64,000 bases of DNA, from NCBI GenBank assembly GCA_038503075.1, contig JBCAML010000017.1, positions 930,001 through 994,000 on the forward strand. The letters run 5' to 3'. This document shows, piece after piece, positions 1 to 11,643 of this stretch (positions are counted from its first letter, which is position 1; each line of letters opens with the position of its first letter). The DNA comes from Gyromitra esculenta. Lineage: Eukaryota; Ascomycota; Pezizomycetes; Pezizales; Discinaceae. Both the position numbers and the translations under genes were made by a program. The notes beneath the pieces are model-generated. The model ran no database searches and was not told where the DNA came from. It saw only the letters and a program-made list of their open reading frames with translations.

Positions 1-205
1 AGTCGTTTACCGCAGGAACATTGTCTTGTTCTGTTGGAAGTACTTGGTTTGCTTTTCTTTTGTGTTTTCTCTTGTTACCCAGGTGGATAAGGGTGTTTAT
101 TTGGTGGGGATAGGTTTTTTGACTTCATAACCTTCGTGTTGCATAAGCGGTTTTGTACCTAGAAACAATAATCAAATGATTTAAACAAAAAAACAAAAAA
201 CCTGC
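1..205 (+). mobile_element. LINE 3' terminal fragment with A-rich tail
   Basis: This stretch matches, in the opposite orientation, the 3' ends of the two LINE copies at 8,026 and 30,956. The shared 3'UTR includes a block around 120-170 (dacttcataacc...ttttgtacctagaaac-like) and ends in an A-rich tail interrupted by C at about 183-201. Only the 3'UTR lies in the window, so the element may continue to the left. No coding sequence is present here. Confidence 0.85.
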
Positions 206-810
206 CTACCTGCCTACCTGCGACCGTAGATCTGCAACCTCGCTTACAGCTCCAAACAACTACTATCTCCCTAGAAGAACTGCATGCACACCCATGTTTA
301 ATATGTATGTAGTATTATTATTTCTATTTAATTATATGAAATAAAATCCTCAGAATATTTCCCTATAATACTGGAGTACCTGGGGCAGCGGGGGCGGCGG
401 GGGCAGCAGGGGGCAGCAGGGGGCAGCGGTGGGAGCTGCTGGGCGAGATTTACGGAGGTTACCCTGCCCAAACCTAGGTCGAAAAGGGAGGGAGAGCTTG
501 CTGCTCTGGTGTTAGGGGTGGGCGCATGTCTAAGTCAGAGGTTCCACCGTGTCTTTGGTTATATTTGGGGGTGACTGGCATTGTAAAGGTTTTCTCCCCT
601 TAAGTCGTTCCCCACTGGCAAAACCGGGGCGGATCGGGGATTGGGGGGCAAGGAGCCCCCCATTAAAAAAACTTGGGCTATTTTGAGTGTTTTGGGTTAA
701 AATTACATGTGGGTCGGGGGTGCTCTCAGGTATGTGAAAACATGCGATATCACTCGGTTTTGCGGTGGTTTAGAAGAGACGGAGAACCGCCAGCATTCAA
801 TTAATATTAA
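206..810. other. non-coding stretch, G-rich in the middle
   Basis: No convincing gene is visible. Positions 383-450 hold a GGGGCAGC-type G-rich low-complexity run able to form G-quadruplexes. 600-665 is also G-rich. Nothing else recognised. Confidence 0.5.
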
Positions 811-1137
811 CTAAAGTACATTCAGGGGACAACAGGTAGCACGATTATGACCATATATACCACATTTTCGACATGATTGACTACCTTTGCCCCGTTCAAC
901 AGGTGATCCAGTGCCATCTAGTCTTGCTTGTGCGCACGCAATCGTTTTTCGCTGATATCCAGGCGCCAGTGTTTTTCTTACAATTTGTGACCTAGGGGTG
1001 TGGAGATGGACCGCCAGGGTTTTTGCTTTCGTGAGGTCACCATAGAAACAATATGTGACCGGTTCCATATTCATACACCTACCCCTAGTACTGGTCTTAT
1101 TGGACATTCCAAGCCACAACTGTGGCTCTGCCAACAC
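811..1137 (-). pseudogene. zinc-knuckle ORF, possible transposase C-terminus
   Basis: A 108-residue reading frame whose C-terminus carries a CCHC zinc knuckle (CRKCGIYGHNRATC, spacing C-X2-C-X4-H-X4-C). A knuckle with the GHNR(A/R)TC ending is typical of the last residues of fungal and plant Mutator-like or related transposases, so this may be the tail of a decayed transposase. No catalytic domain is visible upstream. It could also be a chance frame or a short nucleic-acid binding gene. It lies 250 bp downstream of the clr2-like gene on the same strand. Confidence 0.35.
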
Positions 1138-1389
1138 CTATGGTACTTTACCCATATCCTTTCCACATTTATGTGACAACTTAACTTGAAGTAGTTGGTT
1201 TAGAAATTTAGTGTTGTTTCCACTGTCCCATCTTTTTTTGACATATTTTCTCGTCTGACCTGTTTCCTCGTCACGTCTGTCTTCTAGCTTCAAATAAGAG
1301 CTCATCTAGATTTCACTGCTAGTAATTTATGCTACAAATACAATAGCACGTATTCGATGGAAAGAGAAACAGATGGTGTAGCTACACCT

Positions 1390-3572
1390 TTACAAACTTC
1401 CATAGAACGAATCGCCCGAATCTTTGAGAAAACTTGCGACATCTAACTGCATCTGACGCATAAAAGCTTCATCGTCTTCGAGATCTTCCCCTTCCTCCAG
1501 CCCATACGCCCCCACACGGCCCTGCTCTTGCTGTGCCATCCCAGAATCGTCGTCGTCACCAGTCAGATCGACCAACTCCCGATGCGGATTTTGCAGTAAA
1601 TGATCCGCGTTGCCTGGCTGCTGGAGTGCCAATCCCTCCATTCCCACCTCGATTCCACCCTTCTCCAAGGAGAATCCACGGGGAACCGATGTTGTTAGAA
1701 CGTCATCCCTTCTCATGGTTCTGCACCATCCCCTGACGCTGGCCTGTCCTGCGTTGCCCATCTCGTTCATTTGTGTTGCAACCTCATCCCAGTTTCCAGA
1801 ACGTAATGTCTGATTGAAGTGTTCTCTACCTTTCAAGTAGGGAATGAGGAGGGACGATTCGTACCATCTTCCTTTGATATCTTCAAGTTTAACTGTGTAA
1901 CTTGCATGTAGTAGCTTCCACGTCGATACAATTGGCTGTTGCAAATTGTTGGGGGTGAATCGATTCCTAACTGTAGTCTCCCTTACTAGTCTCTGCGGGA
2001 GCCATTCCGGGATGAGTGGAGATGGGGCAGCGGAGGCGGGGGAGGCGGGGTATGACAAAAGCGTATATATATCACCGAGAACTGTCACATTCGTGGCAGA
2101 AAGTCGAGACATTCCCGCTGAAGACTGCGTCCCTGTATCTTTAATACTTGCGATTACCATGATCTCCAAGCCAGTAACAAGATTGGGAGCGGCGTGTCTC
2201 TTCAATCGCACTGCATCACCAATCCAGAGTTTTTCTGCTCCGTAAAAGACACCGGCGTAGAAATTACTGTTTGCGTAATCGAGTCTATCAACAAGATTGT
2301 AAGAGGAATCGATATCCCTAGACTTCATAATGCTTGCATCAACTTCAAGTCCACGGACCCCTCGATATTGTTCCCACGCTACATCGTCATATGTCAGAAT
2401 AGCTCGCAAGGGCGTGATATTTAGATCCGGTGTGCTCCATGCCAGCCAGGGTCTGAGACTAGCAACTGTGATATTAGGATACGGTGTAGACAATTCAGCT
2501 TCTAATGGAGACTTTAAGACCTGCACAGTGTAGGTTTGCTGCTGATGGTTGCTAGAGGCTTGTGATGAACCGACCTCTGGGCCGGAAACAATTATACCGA
2601 GAGACCAAGTCTCCGTACACTGGCACCACACAAGTTCACCAGGTCGAAAGACATATTGGCCTAAGGCGGCGTGGGAAGACCTTTCTAAGGCAGTCGGTGA
2701 GGACTCCAAAAGATGTGCCGGGAACGGCGGTGGAGTGGGAAGTATAGGAACAACAGGCGCGGGAACGGGAATGGGAACGGGAACAGGGTTGGGAGCGGGA
2801 TTGGCGACTGGAGTTGAAGAACGAGAATTTATAGTTGCTGAAAAAGAACGACGGGTAATAGGGTGAGGGGCTGGTGTAGACGTGGTACTTCTTGTAGAAG
2901 TACCTGAAGCTGCTGCTGGTGTTGATCTCGTTGCTGGGGTATTTTTCGCAATTGGCGCAGGCTTCTCCTTCACAGTATTAACTGGGACAATCCTCGGGGG
3001 TGTCGGCGAGTTTGGTTGCTCAGGCGTATCAGGAGGAGCTCGACCACTACAGACACGACACCTACAGTTTTCTGGATTCTTGTTGGGATCTGTTGCCATC
3101 CAAACAAAGTGGGGTTGAAAATCGGCGGCGGACCTGTAGCGCTTACGAGGACCTTTGGGGTGACCGTATAGGTAAGTATCAATTCGAGCTTTCCCTTCGG
3201 TGCCCTAAAATCAAATTAGATGGCTGAAAGACGCTAAAGCGGATGATAGATAGAGAAACTTACGGGGCCTGGAAGTTTTACATGCTCATACAATCTATAA
3301 TTCTCAGGAAGGCTTTTCAGGCATATCTTTTTGGTTTTATACCGTTTGTACATCTCAGGATCCTTCGACTCCACTAACCATCCTGCCATTTTACATAGCC
3401 AGCTGATCTCTTTTTTGCTGTACGGTTCGATGGGCCGAAGGAAGTCCTGATTGCCTTTCTCATCCGGCGTATTGTCAAGCATCTCCTCTGTTGGGCCATT
3501 AACACCATCCTGCCAAGTAGTAGATCCATCAGACCAGTCAAGCGACAGGATCAACACGGGCGGTTCAGTCAT
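1390..3572 (-). CDS. clr2: Clr2-like heterochromatin silencing protein (two exons)
   Basis: Two exons (3572-3264 and 3204-1390) joined over a 59-bp GTAAGT...TTTTAG intron give 707 residues. The N-terminus (LDWSDGSTTW, then SLPENYRLYEHVKLPGP) matches the cryptic loci regulator 2 N-terminal domain. Straight after the intron come TDTYLYGHPKG, RYRSAADFQPHFVWM and a CRCRVC cysteine pair, the order seen in Clr2 proteins. Residues about 160-260 are Pro/Ser/Thr-rich linker, followed by a folded-looking C-terminal half with an acidic tail. In fission yeast Clr2 is a subunit of the SHREC complex with the Clr3 deacetylase and silences heterochromatin. Start chosen at 3572 because the family homology begins there; an ATG at 3644 would add 24 residues. 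This is the only clear host gene in the window, and both exons are open. Confidence 0.82.
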
Positions 3573-4294
3573 GTTTGCGTTCGCAGCTATGATCTCGTTA
3601 AACAAGGGAAAGGATTTCGGTTCTTCCAATAGGGTGAAGAGCAATCAACTGGGGCTCAAAGAGGTAAGGAAGGTAAGTGACACGATAACTATTGGGTTGG
3701 GAGGAAGCGTTCAGGATACCTCTTTCTCCGCTGTTTCCTCCCTCTTCCTCTGAAGTCCTTCGATGTTTCCTCCCTGCTTCTTCGCCCCAGCTCAAAGACA
3801 GGTGTGGTTGCTTGTTAGGAACCCGAATCTAAGGTGAAGTCGGGGAACGGAAACTGCAGATATGTAAGCGGAGCCTCATATTACGTCTTTGGGACTAACG
3901 TCTTTGATTGAGTAACCACCCGCGACCGGGATTCCGATCACCCTGTGTGGCAACGCGAGCCTCAGCAAAAAAGACCCCGAAGGCAAGCCTGTGAAAATAG
4001 TTAACCTGAAGGAAATTATATATATTATCGCCTAATGCCTATAGATCTTTTCGAGCCTTTCCCCAAGCCTTGTTAGCCCTTCTGCGACTTGAGGAGTGCT
4101 CTACTACGGGAGGAAATGCATCAATCTATACAATACCCTTACAAATGAAATGTTAAAAGGAACAAAATGATTCATTTCCCAGGGGTGTTTGTTGTAAATG
4201 CATAAGTAAAAGTAATTATCTCCTCCTGGAGTTTGGGCATGTCTTCCGGGGAGACAATTTTCTCCCTGACCTCCTTACGCTTCTTGAACTCCGT
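3573..4294. other. upstream region of the clr2-like gene, no gene seen
   Basis: Probable promoter and 5'UTR of the minus-strand gene, then sequence up to the first solo LTR. A pyrimidine-rich patch lies near 3720-3790. No coding potential or known repeat recognised. Confidence 0.45.
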
Positions 4295-4703
4295 TTTCAT
4301 GGATCAGGACAGATAATGGGTTAGGCTTCGGTCAAATGATTGTGATAGATAAGAGATTTCGTATAATATTATTGTTGTTCGGTTAGATGTCAGTGATGGG
4401 TTAACAGAAGGAAAAGCAGGGTATATAAGGAATGGGTTTTAGTCACTATTGTTGTTTTCTCTTTCTTTCCTTAAGCAACGTTCTTGTTTACCTTCTTTTG
4501 TATTATTCAAATACTATCTCGGTTCTACCTCAGAACTCTCGCTGTCGCTGTCCAAACCACACTGCACTTAACTCGCCTGGAGTTAGACCCCTGTAGAACT
4601 TGTAGAAACATTGCACTCTTCAAAACGTGTTGTTACCTTGCTTAAGTAGCCCTGCTCATCTTCAGGGATACTGAAGAGCTTAATGAGGGACTCAACCGTG
4701 AGA
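4295..4703 (+). repeat. solo LTR, Gypsy family A
   Basis: A 409-bp LTR with ends TTTCATGG...CCGTGAGA, flanked by an exact 5-bp target duplication TCCGT (4290-4294 and 4704-4708). It contains a TATA-like GGTATATAAGG and downstream the conserved TTAAGCAACGTTC. No internal Gypsy sequence adjoins, so it is a recombined solo LTR. Confidence 0.93.
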
Positions 4704-4771
4704 TCCGTGAGGAGTGGTGGCACTACTACTTCCTCTAGGAGGATATACCTAATACTTTTGACTCCAGCTAT

Positions 4772-5022
4772 TGTAACGGATTTACAGGACTGTTACCTAC
4801 AGTGAAGCATAATAGTACCGGACAAGCAGAGAGGTAGTAAGGATCAGCATGAGTGGTGTAGCTACCACATGCAAGAGGATACCTGTTACCCTGCTGTTCC
4901 GATGGAATGGAACTAGAGAGAATAACATTAGCTGACGAGTCAATGATATATCTTCAATGATACCAAACACAGGAAGCTCTAGTAGTGGTGTTCACATTAC
5001 ATCTGTGCATGTACCAGCGTGT
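4772..5022 (-). repeat. truncated copy of the 735-bp repeat C
   Basis: Starts TGTAACGG and follows repeats 16,509 and 18,979 through the shared 'ctgttccgatgga' block to about 5,022, where similarity stops. About one third of the full repeat remains. Confidence 0.75.
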
Positions 5023-6159
5023 TATACCTATTGGTAGCTTAGTTGGCTACGACTTAAGTTCGCTTATGATGTCCACATATGGACTAGCGTTCAATCCCAG
5101 ATCATATTGGTTATTATTAATCTTGGTTGATTATTAATAAAATCTGGATTGGATGTTTGGTTTCTTTGTGTCATCAATGGCGAAATCTTTCGATCAACAC
5201 TTTCCCAATTTGCTTATACATTTCGTTGCCGGTTAATCCCAATAATCACCCCATACAAATAATGAAAGGGGTAGGAGTGAAGGAAAACGTTCAGGGTCTA
5301 TGGGATTTTTTCATGTTAGTTCATGTTATTACATAGCCTTTGTATTCGACACTTGACTACTATAAGTAGTCCAGTGTTCTACCATTGAGAAAGGTCTTCT
5401 TCCAGATCATTAGCGATGAAGAACGAGCTTTATCAATATTATATTGTTTCTAGCAAAATTGCTTCCATGTAATTTACTACTTTACTTGTGAATTACTTTT
5501 GTCTCGCTAAGCAAGGCCTTGGCCCTTCAGCGTTAGTTACTAAACCTTACTATTGGAAGTTCTTCACGGAACTTTGCCCGATCCCTACCTTGAACCCTAT
5601 GGTTATCTTTTAGCAGTTCATAACATCAGCAAAAAATTCTCTGATCCGAGAACGCTAGCCTGGGGTTCTGAGTACGCCACTCGCTCCAGGCCTGGTCCTG
5701 GCGCATATGGCGTCGCCTTGACCGTCTAAGATAGGGTGCTTTGACTACAGGGGGTCTGTGTTGCTCGCTAAACCTCCCATACAAGCTCATGGACCATGCT
5801 GAACCTCCCATACTGTGGGCCATACACGCTCGTGGATCAAGCTGAACATCTCATACACGCTCATGGAGCAGCGTGGACCAGGTACTGCAAGCCATGGACC
5901 ATTGTGGATCTCCTTGAGCTTCAGAGCTGCGCTCTAAGAGCAGCTCTCCAACCCTGACCCTAGGGACTTAGATTTTTTCTTTTTCACTAGCAACTCCTAT
6001 TCCTTCCCCTATCCCGCCCCCTATTCCTTCCCACCTCCCATACCTACCACCCATCCTGCATACCTATTACCCCCCATACCCATACCCATACCTACCATTC
6101 CCCTTCCCTGCTTCACAGAGTCTTGTTTTTGCTAATACAGGTGTCATATAGGGCTTGCT
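5023..6159. other. non-coding stretch with imperfect short repeats
   Basis: No gene recognised. 5,770-5,900 contains several imperfect repeats of a phrase like 'catacacgctcatggaccatgctgaacctccc'. 5,990-6,100 is a C/T-rich run of CCCATACC-like units. Neither has coding support. Confidence 0.4.
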
Positions 6160-7065
6160 TTCGACAGCTTTGCAGGTCTCACTCTTTCTGCCTGGCAGAT
6201 CTCGTTTTTGCTGCCCAGCATGTCTGGCTCTCGTTCTCACTGTCGAGCAGGTCTCCTTCTTGCTCCCTAGCAGGTCTGGCTCGCTCCCTAGCAGGTCTGG
6301 CTCTCGCTCCATAGCGGGTCTGGCTCTTGCTTCTAGACAGGTTTCATGGATGAAGTCAAGTGATGGGTTAGGGTTCGGTAAAGGGTTGCAACGGGTTATG
6401 TTGTCTAAGAAATAATTTCTTTGTTGTTTGAGTATTTTTCTGTTATGGATCGTTGGAAGGAAAGCGGGGTATTTAAGTGATGGATTTTGGTCGCTATTGT
6501 TGCTTTCTTCATTCTTTCCTTAAGCAATGTTCTCGTTTACCTTCTACTGTATTATTTGAATATTACTTCGGTTCTACCTCAGAATCCTCGCTGTTGCCAT
6601 GAACTCACCTACACTTAACTCGCCTTGAGTTAGACCCTACGTAGAACTTGTAGAAACCTCGCACTCTTCGAACGTGTTGGTACCTCACTTAAGTAGCACT
6701 GCTCACCTTCAGAGATACTGAAGGGTTTAATGAGGGACCGAACCGTGAGAGCAGGTCTGGCTCTCTTTCCCCAGCAGGTCTGGCTCTCGTTCCCGCTGCC
6801 TAACAGGTCATGTTCTTGTTCCCTAGCAGGTCTCGCTCTCGCTGCCTGGAGCTTGCTTGGAAGGGCTCGCTGACGCGCTATAGGAGGTCTTGCTTGCGCT
6901 AACTGCAGCTTGCTTAGGAGGTCAGGAGCCTGCTGCTTGGAGCTTGCCTGGGGTGGTCTCACTCTTGCTGCTGGGAGCTTGCTTGGGGGGTCTAGAGCTC
7001 GCTGCTGGGAGCTCACCTGGGGGGGTCTTGCTCTTGCTGCTGGGAGCTCGCTGGGGGGGTCTTGC
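6160..7065. repeat. minisatellite, roughly 20-45 bp units, split by an LTR
   Basis: Repeated phrases built on 'agcaggtctggctctcgct' (6160-6341 and 6751-6850), grading into 'ggagcttgcttgggggg' and 'ctgctgggagctc' units to about 7,065. The array is interrupted by the solo LTR at 6342-6750, whose flanking 5 bases (ACAGG/GCAGG) come from the repeat unit. Long frames on either strand here are repeat artefacts. Confidence 0.8.
6342..6750 (+). repeat. solo LTR, Gypsy family A, inside the minisatellite
   Basis: 409 bp, TTTCATGG...AACCGTGAGA, with TATA-like GGTATTTAAG and TTAAGCAATG. Flanking pentamers are ACAGG and GCAGG, a target duplication with one mismatch. Confidence 0.88.
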
Positions 7066-7149
7066 TCCCATGACTGTATAGGCTATTGTATAGTATATGT
7101 ATATAGAGTCGTGCGGCATATAGAGTCATATGTATATAGAGTAGAATAG

Positions 7150-7884
7150 TGTAACGGGGGTAGTCCTACTGCTCTGTAGTGGGAATAGGTATAGGAATAC
7201 GGCCGTTGCAAATACTAGAAATCAGGTTGAGATGTTAAGAGTATTTTTGTGCAAAGTACTCAATAATCTTAAGGGCTCTACTCGGTAGTATTCTGCCTGA
7301 TGAGACTGGGAAGAAGAGCAACAGGTGGCGGGGTCATGCACTATATTTATAGTGCTGCTGACTCGCCATCCTCTTTCTGTTCCACTCTGCTGGGGGCCCA
7401 TCAAGACCCTGAGAACATGCTAAGCTATTGCGGGCGGGGCACCTCAGCATTCAGCTGATGATTACTTCGGTGCTCTCTGGTATTCCTCACTTGTTCTGTC
7501 CAGTTAGACCTTCTAGATTCACCAGCTGCATGCCATGCCTATGCCGTATGTAGGAATCTGCGCAGATCAGTCTACTGTTGCATGTGAGGTGTCCTGCACT
7601 TAATAGATTCCCTATTGCCGCACCAATGGCTCTGGGCCGCTGGTTCATGCACAGATGGATTGGGAACGCCACCACAGGAGCTTCCTCTGTTTGGTGTTAC
7701 TAGAGATATATCATTGGCTCGTCAGCTTATGCTATTCTCGCTGGTTCCACTCCATCGGAACAGCAGGGTAGCAGGTATCCTCTTGCATGTGGTAGCTACA
7801 CCACTCATACTGATTCTTACTACCTCTCTGCTTGCCCGGTACTATTATGCTTCACTGCAGGTATGGTATTGTAGATCCGTTACA
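7150..7884 (+). repeat. repeat C copy 1, probable solo LTR
   Basis: 735 bp with ends TGTAACGG...CCGTTACA, nearly identical in length and sequence to copies at 16,509, 18,979 and 39,375. TG...CA ends, an internal CTATATTTATAG TATA-like palindrome and the absence of any reading frame fit a solo LTR from a family whose internal part is not in this window. No target duplication survives here. Confidence 0.75.
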
Positions 7885-8275
7885 CCAGTATCCTCTCACA
7901 GTTCAGTCCCTTGTTAAGCCCTTCAGTATCCCTGAAGGTGAGCAGTGCCACTTAAGCAATGTACCAAAACATTTGAAGAGTGCGATGTTTCTACAAGTTC
8001 TACGAAAGGTTTAACTCAAGGTGAGTTTTTTTGTTTTTTTGTTTAAATCATTTGATTATTGTTTCTAGGTACAAAACCGCTTATGCAACATGAAGGTTAT
8101 GAAGTCAAAACACCTATCCCCAGCAGTAACCATCTACGCCCCAGGATAACAAAGAAAAGAGACAAAGGAAAATAAGTAAACCAAACCTATAGGTGGGCCT
8201 ATAGGGAAGTGACGCCAATGATCATAACAATGATCCCGCAATAAATGACTTTAATAAGTAAGGAGATGTAGCAAT

Positions 8276-11200
8276 TTAAGTACTAAAAAGTAAGGAAAAA
8301 GAAGATGAAGAAACAGAAACTGCAGAAGATAATTGATCCGAGGTTCCAGTGAGTGATAGGGGATACCAGGTATTCCACTTAGGTGGATAGCCGGTCATGG
8401 TGTGTCGGATATAGTTGATGATCGGTTGCAATTGTATAGGGTCGTTCCAGATGTCCTCAATAGAGATTAGGTCGGGGACGGACTTTTCTCTGGCTTCTGC
8501 CCTAGCGGGGCAGCGGAGGATGGCATGCTCAAGGTCTTTGTCTTCTTCTTGGCATCTGGGGCAGCGTTTAGAGAGGCCCTGGGTGTGCCAGGACTGGTGT
8601 GCAGCGAGGTAGCTTTTGTGGGCCCGGAATTGGTGTAGTCTCCCACTCATAAATCAATCTAATCTCATGAAGGTTGGTGCAACGGTGGAGAGAGGGGTGG
8701 TGTAGTAGCTGGGTGGGGGGCGTGAGGCAGCCCAAAGAGTCATGGTAAGGTCGTAGACCATCTCTGCAGTGATGATGGGTGGTTCAGAGGAGGGTGTGAG
8801 GTTGCCTTGTAGTGCGTTGTTGATCATAACACACAGTTGGTCAATTGGGAGTGGCTTGTTGGTTTTGGCTTTGGATGTCCATGTTTTCAGATTTGTTGAG
8901 ATGCCTAGGAGTAGGTGGCGGTGTGATGATGCTCTGAAGGGGTCCTGAAGTGGGAAATTATTGGGGAACCTGCCTGAGACGGGATTGTGATGTGGTGATG
9001 CAGCCATGCTGCGAATAGCAAATTGGAGACGGTATTTGTAGCAAAGTACATTGATTGGAAGCAAGGCCGCATTGGGACATAGGGTGAGTGAGTTGGTTGA
9101 TGTGAAGCAGTTGGTGACCCAGCGAAGTACTTTGTCCCAAAGGCGTTGGAGAAGGGTGAGGGAGGAGTTGCTGGGTGTGAAGACAGCAGAGCCATAGAGC
9201 ATTGTGGGGAGGATGACAGCCTGGGCCAGTCTTCTATTATTGTATGAGGTGAGTCCTGTTCCATCTGGAGACAGGCAGCGGAGGAGGAGGAATGTTTTGT
9301 TAGCTTTCAAAAAGCATTGTTTGAAGTGATGGAATGGTGACAAATTGGCTTCAAACCAAAGGCCAATCCATTTGACGACTTTGAGAGGAAAAAAAAGATT
9401 GTTATTGAGGGAGATGGGGAGAATGCAGAAAGGCGATTGATCTCTTTCTGTTCTCCAATGAATGTATTCTGTTTTGGCGATGGAAAAAGAGATGTCTAGT
9501 ACTGATCCCACACGTTGTAGGTAGTTCCAGGCTCGTTGGAGTTGTTGTATGTTGGATCTTTCTGAGGAGGATGCAACAGTGAGGCTGAAGTCGTCAATGT
9601 AGGAGAGGGTGATCCCTTTTGCTAGTTTGACCTGATGGAGTGGGGCGACATAGATGATGAAGAGGAGTGGTAAGATTGGTGAGCCCTGAGGTACACCCAC
9701 GTCTATTGGTTCAAAGGTGAAAGGACTACCTTTGAAGAGTAGGCGGCAGAATCTATTGGAGAGGAAGGAGAGGACCCAGTGAACAAGGTATTCAGGAGTG
9801 TCTTTTTTCCTCAGTTGCTTGGCGAGAGTGTTGGCTCTGATATTATCAAAGCCTCCTTTGATGTCTAAAAAGAGTGATGAAACCTTTCGTCCAGATGCCT
9901 GAAGTAGTTTGATTTCATGGAGAAGTGTTGTTCCGGCATCAGAGATGCTTCATCCTGGGAGTGATCCTAGTTGATTGGGGTGGATGAGGCCAGCAGTGAG
10001 GGCATGGTCGTAGAGGCGGAATGCAGCAATACGTTCCAAGATCTTGGAGATTGTTTCCAAGAGAACAATAATGCGGAAAGAAGATGGTTCACTGTAGGAA
10101 GGTTTGCCAGCTTTGGGTAGAACAATGCCGTTGGCTGCTTTGAGTGAGCTGGGGTGGATCCCATATTGTAAGAGGGGGGTGAGAAGTGATGCAATTGCTT
10201 CAGGATTAAGGGTGTGGATGTGTTTCCAGATCCCGTATGGGATTTGGTCGGGGCCTGGGGTGGAGGTGTTGGAGGATTTAATGAGTGCTTTGGATACTTC
10301 TTCTGTTGTAACGGGTGGTACGTTGTGATGGAGGAAGCATGGAGGGGTGGGTGTTGGTGGTTGTGGTGGGAAAAAGTGTGAGATAAGTGCTTTATTGAGT
10401 TGGATAGAGGAAGTAATGTTTGGGAAGGAGGGGAGGTTATCAGCGTCTTTAATTTTTTTCATTCGATTGGCTGCCCAGAGGTCTTTAACACCAGCGTTGC
10501 TGATGAATTCATTCCAGTGTTTTGCTTTGGCCTTTTTAATTGCGCCAAAGTAGGCATACCTTGCTGATTTGAGTTTGAAGTTAGTTGCCATTCCCTTTTT
10601 GAGGTCTCTGGCAACGGAGTGAAATATAGTGCGAAGTTGTGAAATGTCAGGTGTCCACCAGGCTTTTGACCATTTGGAAGGGCATTTGGATGGGGTGCAT
10701 GCAACAATTGGCTGTGTTAATGTCTTAAGATTATCGTTGAACCATGTTTGGATGTCGTTGGTGATGGGAGAGGTTATGAATGCTGCAACTGTTGTTTTGA
10801 GCAGAGGCCAGGGAGTGAGAGCCCAGTTGGGTGAGGAAGATGATTGCCGGAGATGTGGTTTTTTTATTGTGATTGAGATGACAGTGTGGTCGGAGCCTGA
10901 GGCTATGAGTTTGTTCTGCCATTTGGTGATGTAGGGTGAGAGTGGTGTATTAGCAAAGGCTAAATCAATTACTCCATTTCTTCTGTTTGGGTCGGGGGAG
11001 TATCTGGTAAATGATCCAGGGGTGTTGAGGAGTGAGTAGCCGTGTTCCATGGCCATTTCAAAGTAGGGAGAAGATAGTGAGAGGTCTGATGACTGCAGTT
11101 TCCTTTCAGGATCGGTAGCGTAGTGATGTATGTTGAAGTCCCCTAGGACAAGAGTGGGAAGTTTGGATGATGGAAATGCGGTTTCAGGTGAAACTGATCT

Positions 11201-11641
11201 CAAGTAACGGGATACATGACGATTATAAACACAATAAATGGAGAGAGAGGAAAGGTAGCGGCTGAACACAGTGTTAACAAAAGAAATAGAGATGCCACAA
11301 AAGTCATTTCTGAAAAATAACAAAGGAACAAAAGAGACACTGGATTCGAAGCTTCGGAGAATATAAAAGCAAGCAAGTACTTTTTCGCTAGTAGTGGTAG
11401 TTGGTGTAATAAGTGAGTAGGCTGGTGCTGCCAGGGGTGTGCCAGTCTTGCGATTGGTAGGAGGTTCCTGGATTGCAACTAGCACGGGTGGATTGGAACC
11501 AAAGGAGGAAAAAAGTGAGAGGAAAACATTATTGGACCCATTGCAATTGTGTTGTGTGATGGTGAGGGTGGGACAATCTGTTGGTTGTTTTGTCATCTGC
11601 AAGGGGCGTTTGGATGTAGGGTGTCGTTGGTTTTGACTCAT
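8276..11641 (-). pseudogene. LINE ORF2: endonuclease and reverse transcriptase, two nonsense codons
   Basis: One frame of about 1120 codons broken by TGA at 9950-9952 (before SISDAGTT) and TGA at 8654-8656 (RLD*FMSGRL). Residues 1-250 form an AP-like endonuclease (QHNCNGSNN, VLGDFNIHH, GSDHTVISI). The RT follows, with GVPQGSPILPLL and SYIDDF, the active-site YxDD. A C-terminal CCHC-like knuckle (CPRCQEEDKDLEHAILRC) is typical of LINE ORF2. The first stop is one C-to-T step from CGA (Arg), the second one G-to-A step from TGG (Trp). Otherwise the frame is intact, so decay is recent. Confidence 0.92.
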
Positions 11642-11643
11642 TA

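Noticed and set aside
3573..3644. Upstream ATG at 3,644 for the clr2-like gene
   Set aside because: The extra 24 residues show no family similarity; the conserved region starts right after 3,572. Not excluded.
3895..4000. Possible tRNA-like stretch
   Set aside because: No cloverleaf or A/B box pair could be built by eye.
7487..7675. 62-residue frame repeated at 19,189 and others in repeat C
   Set aside because: Recurs only because repeat C is repeated; it is on opposite strands in the two orientations and has no domain.
7832..8014. Frames running across LTR and repeat C (LVKPFSIPEGEQCYLS-like, 60-80 residues)
   Set aside because: The same short peptide recurs wherever a family A LTR occurs; it is LTR U5 sequence, not a gene.
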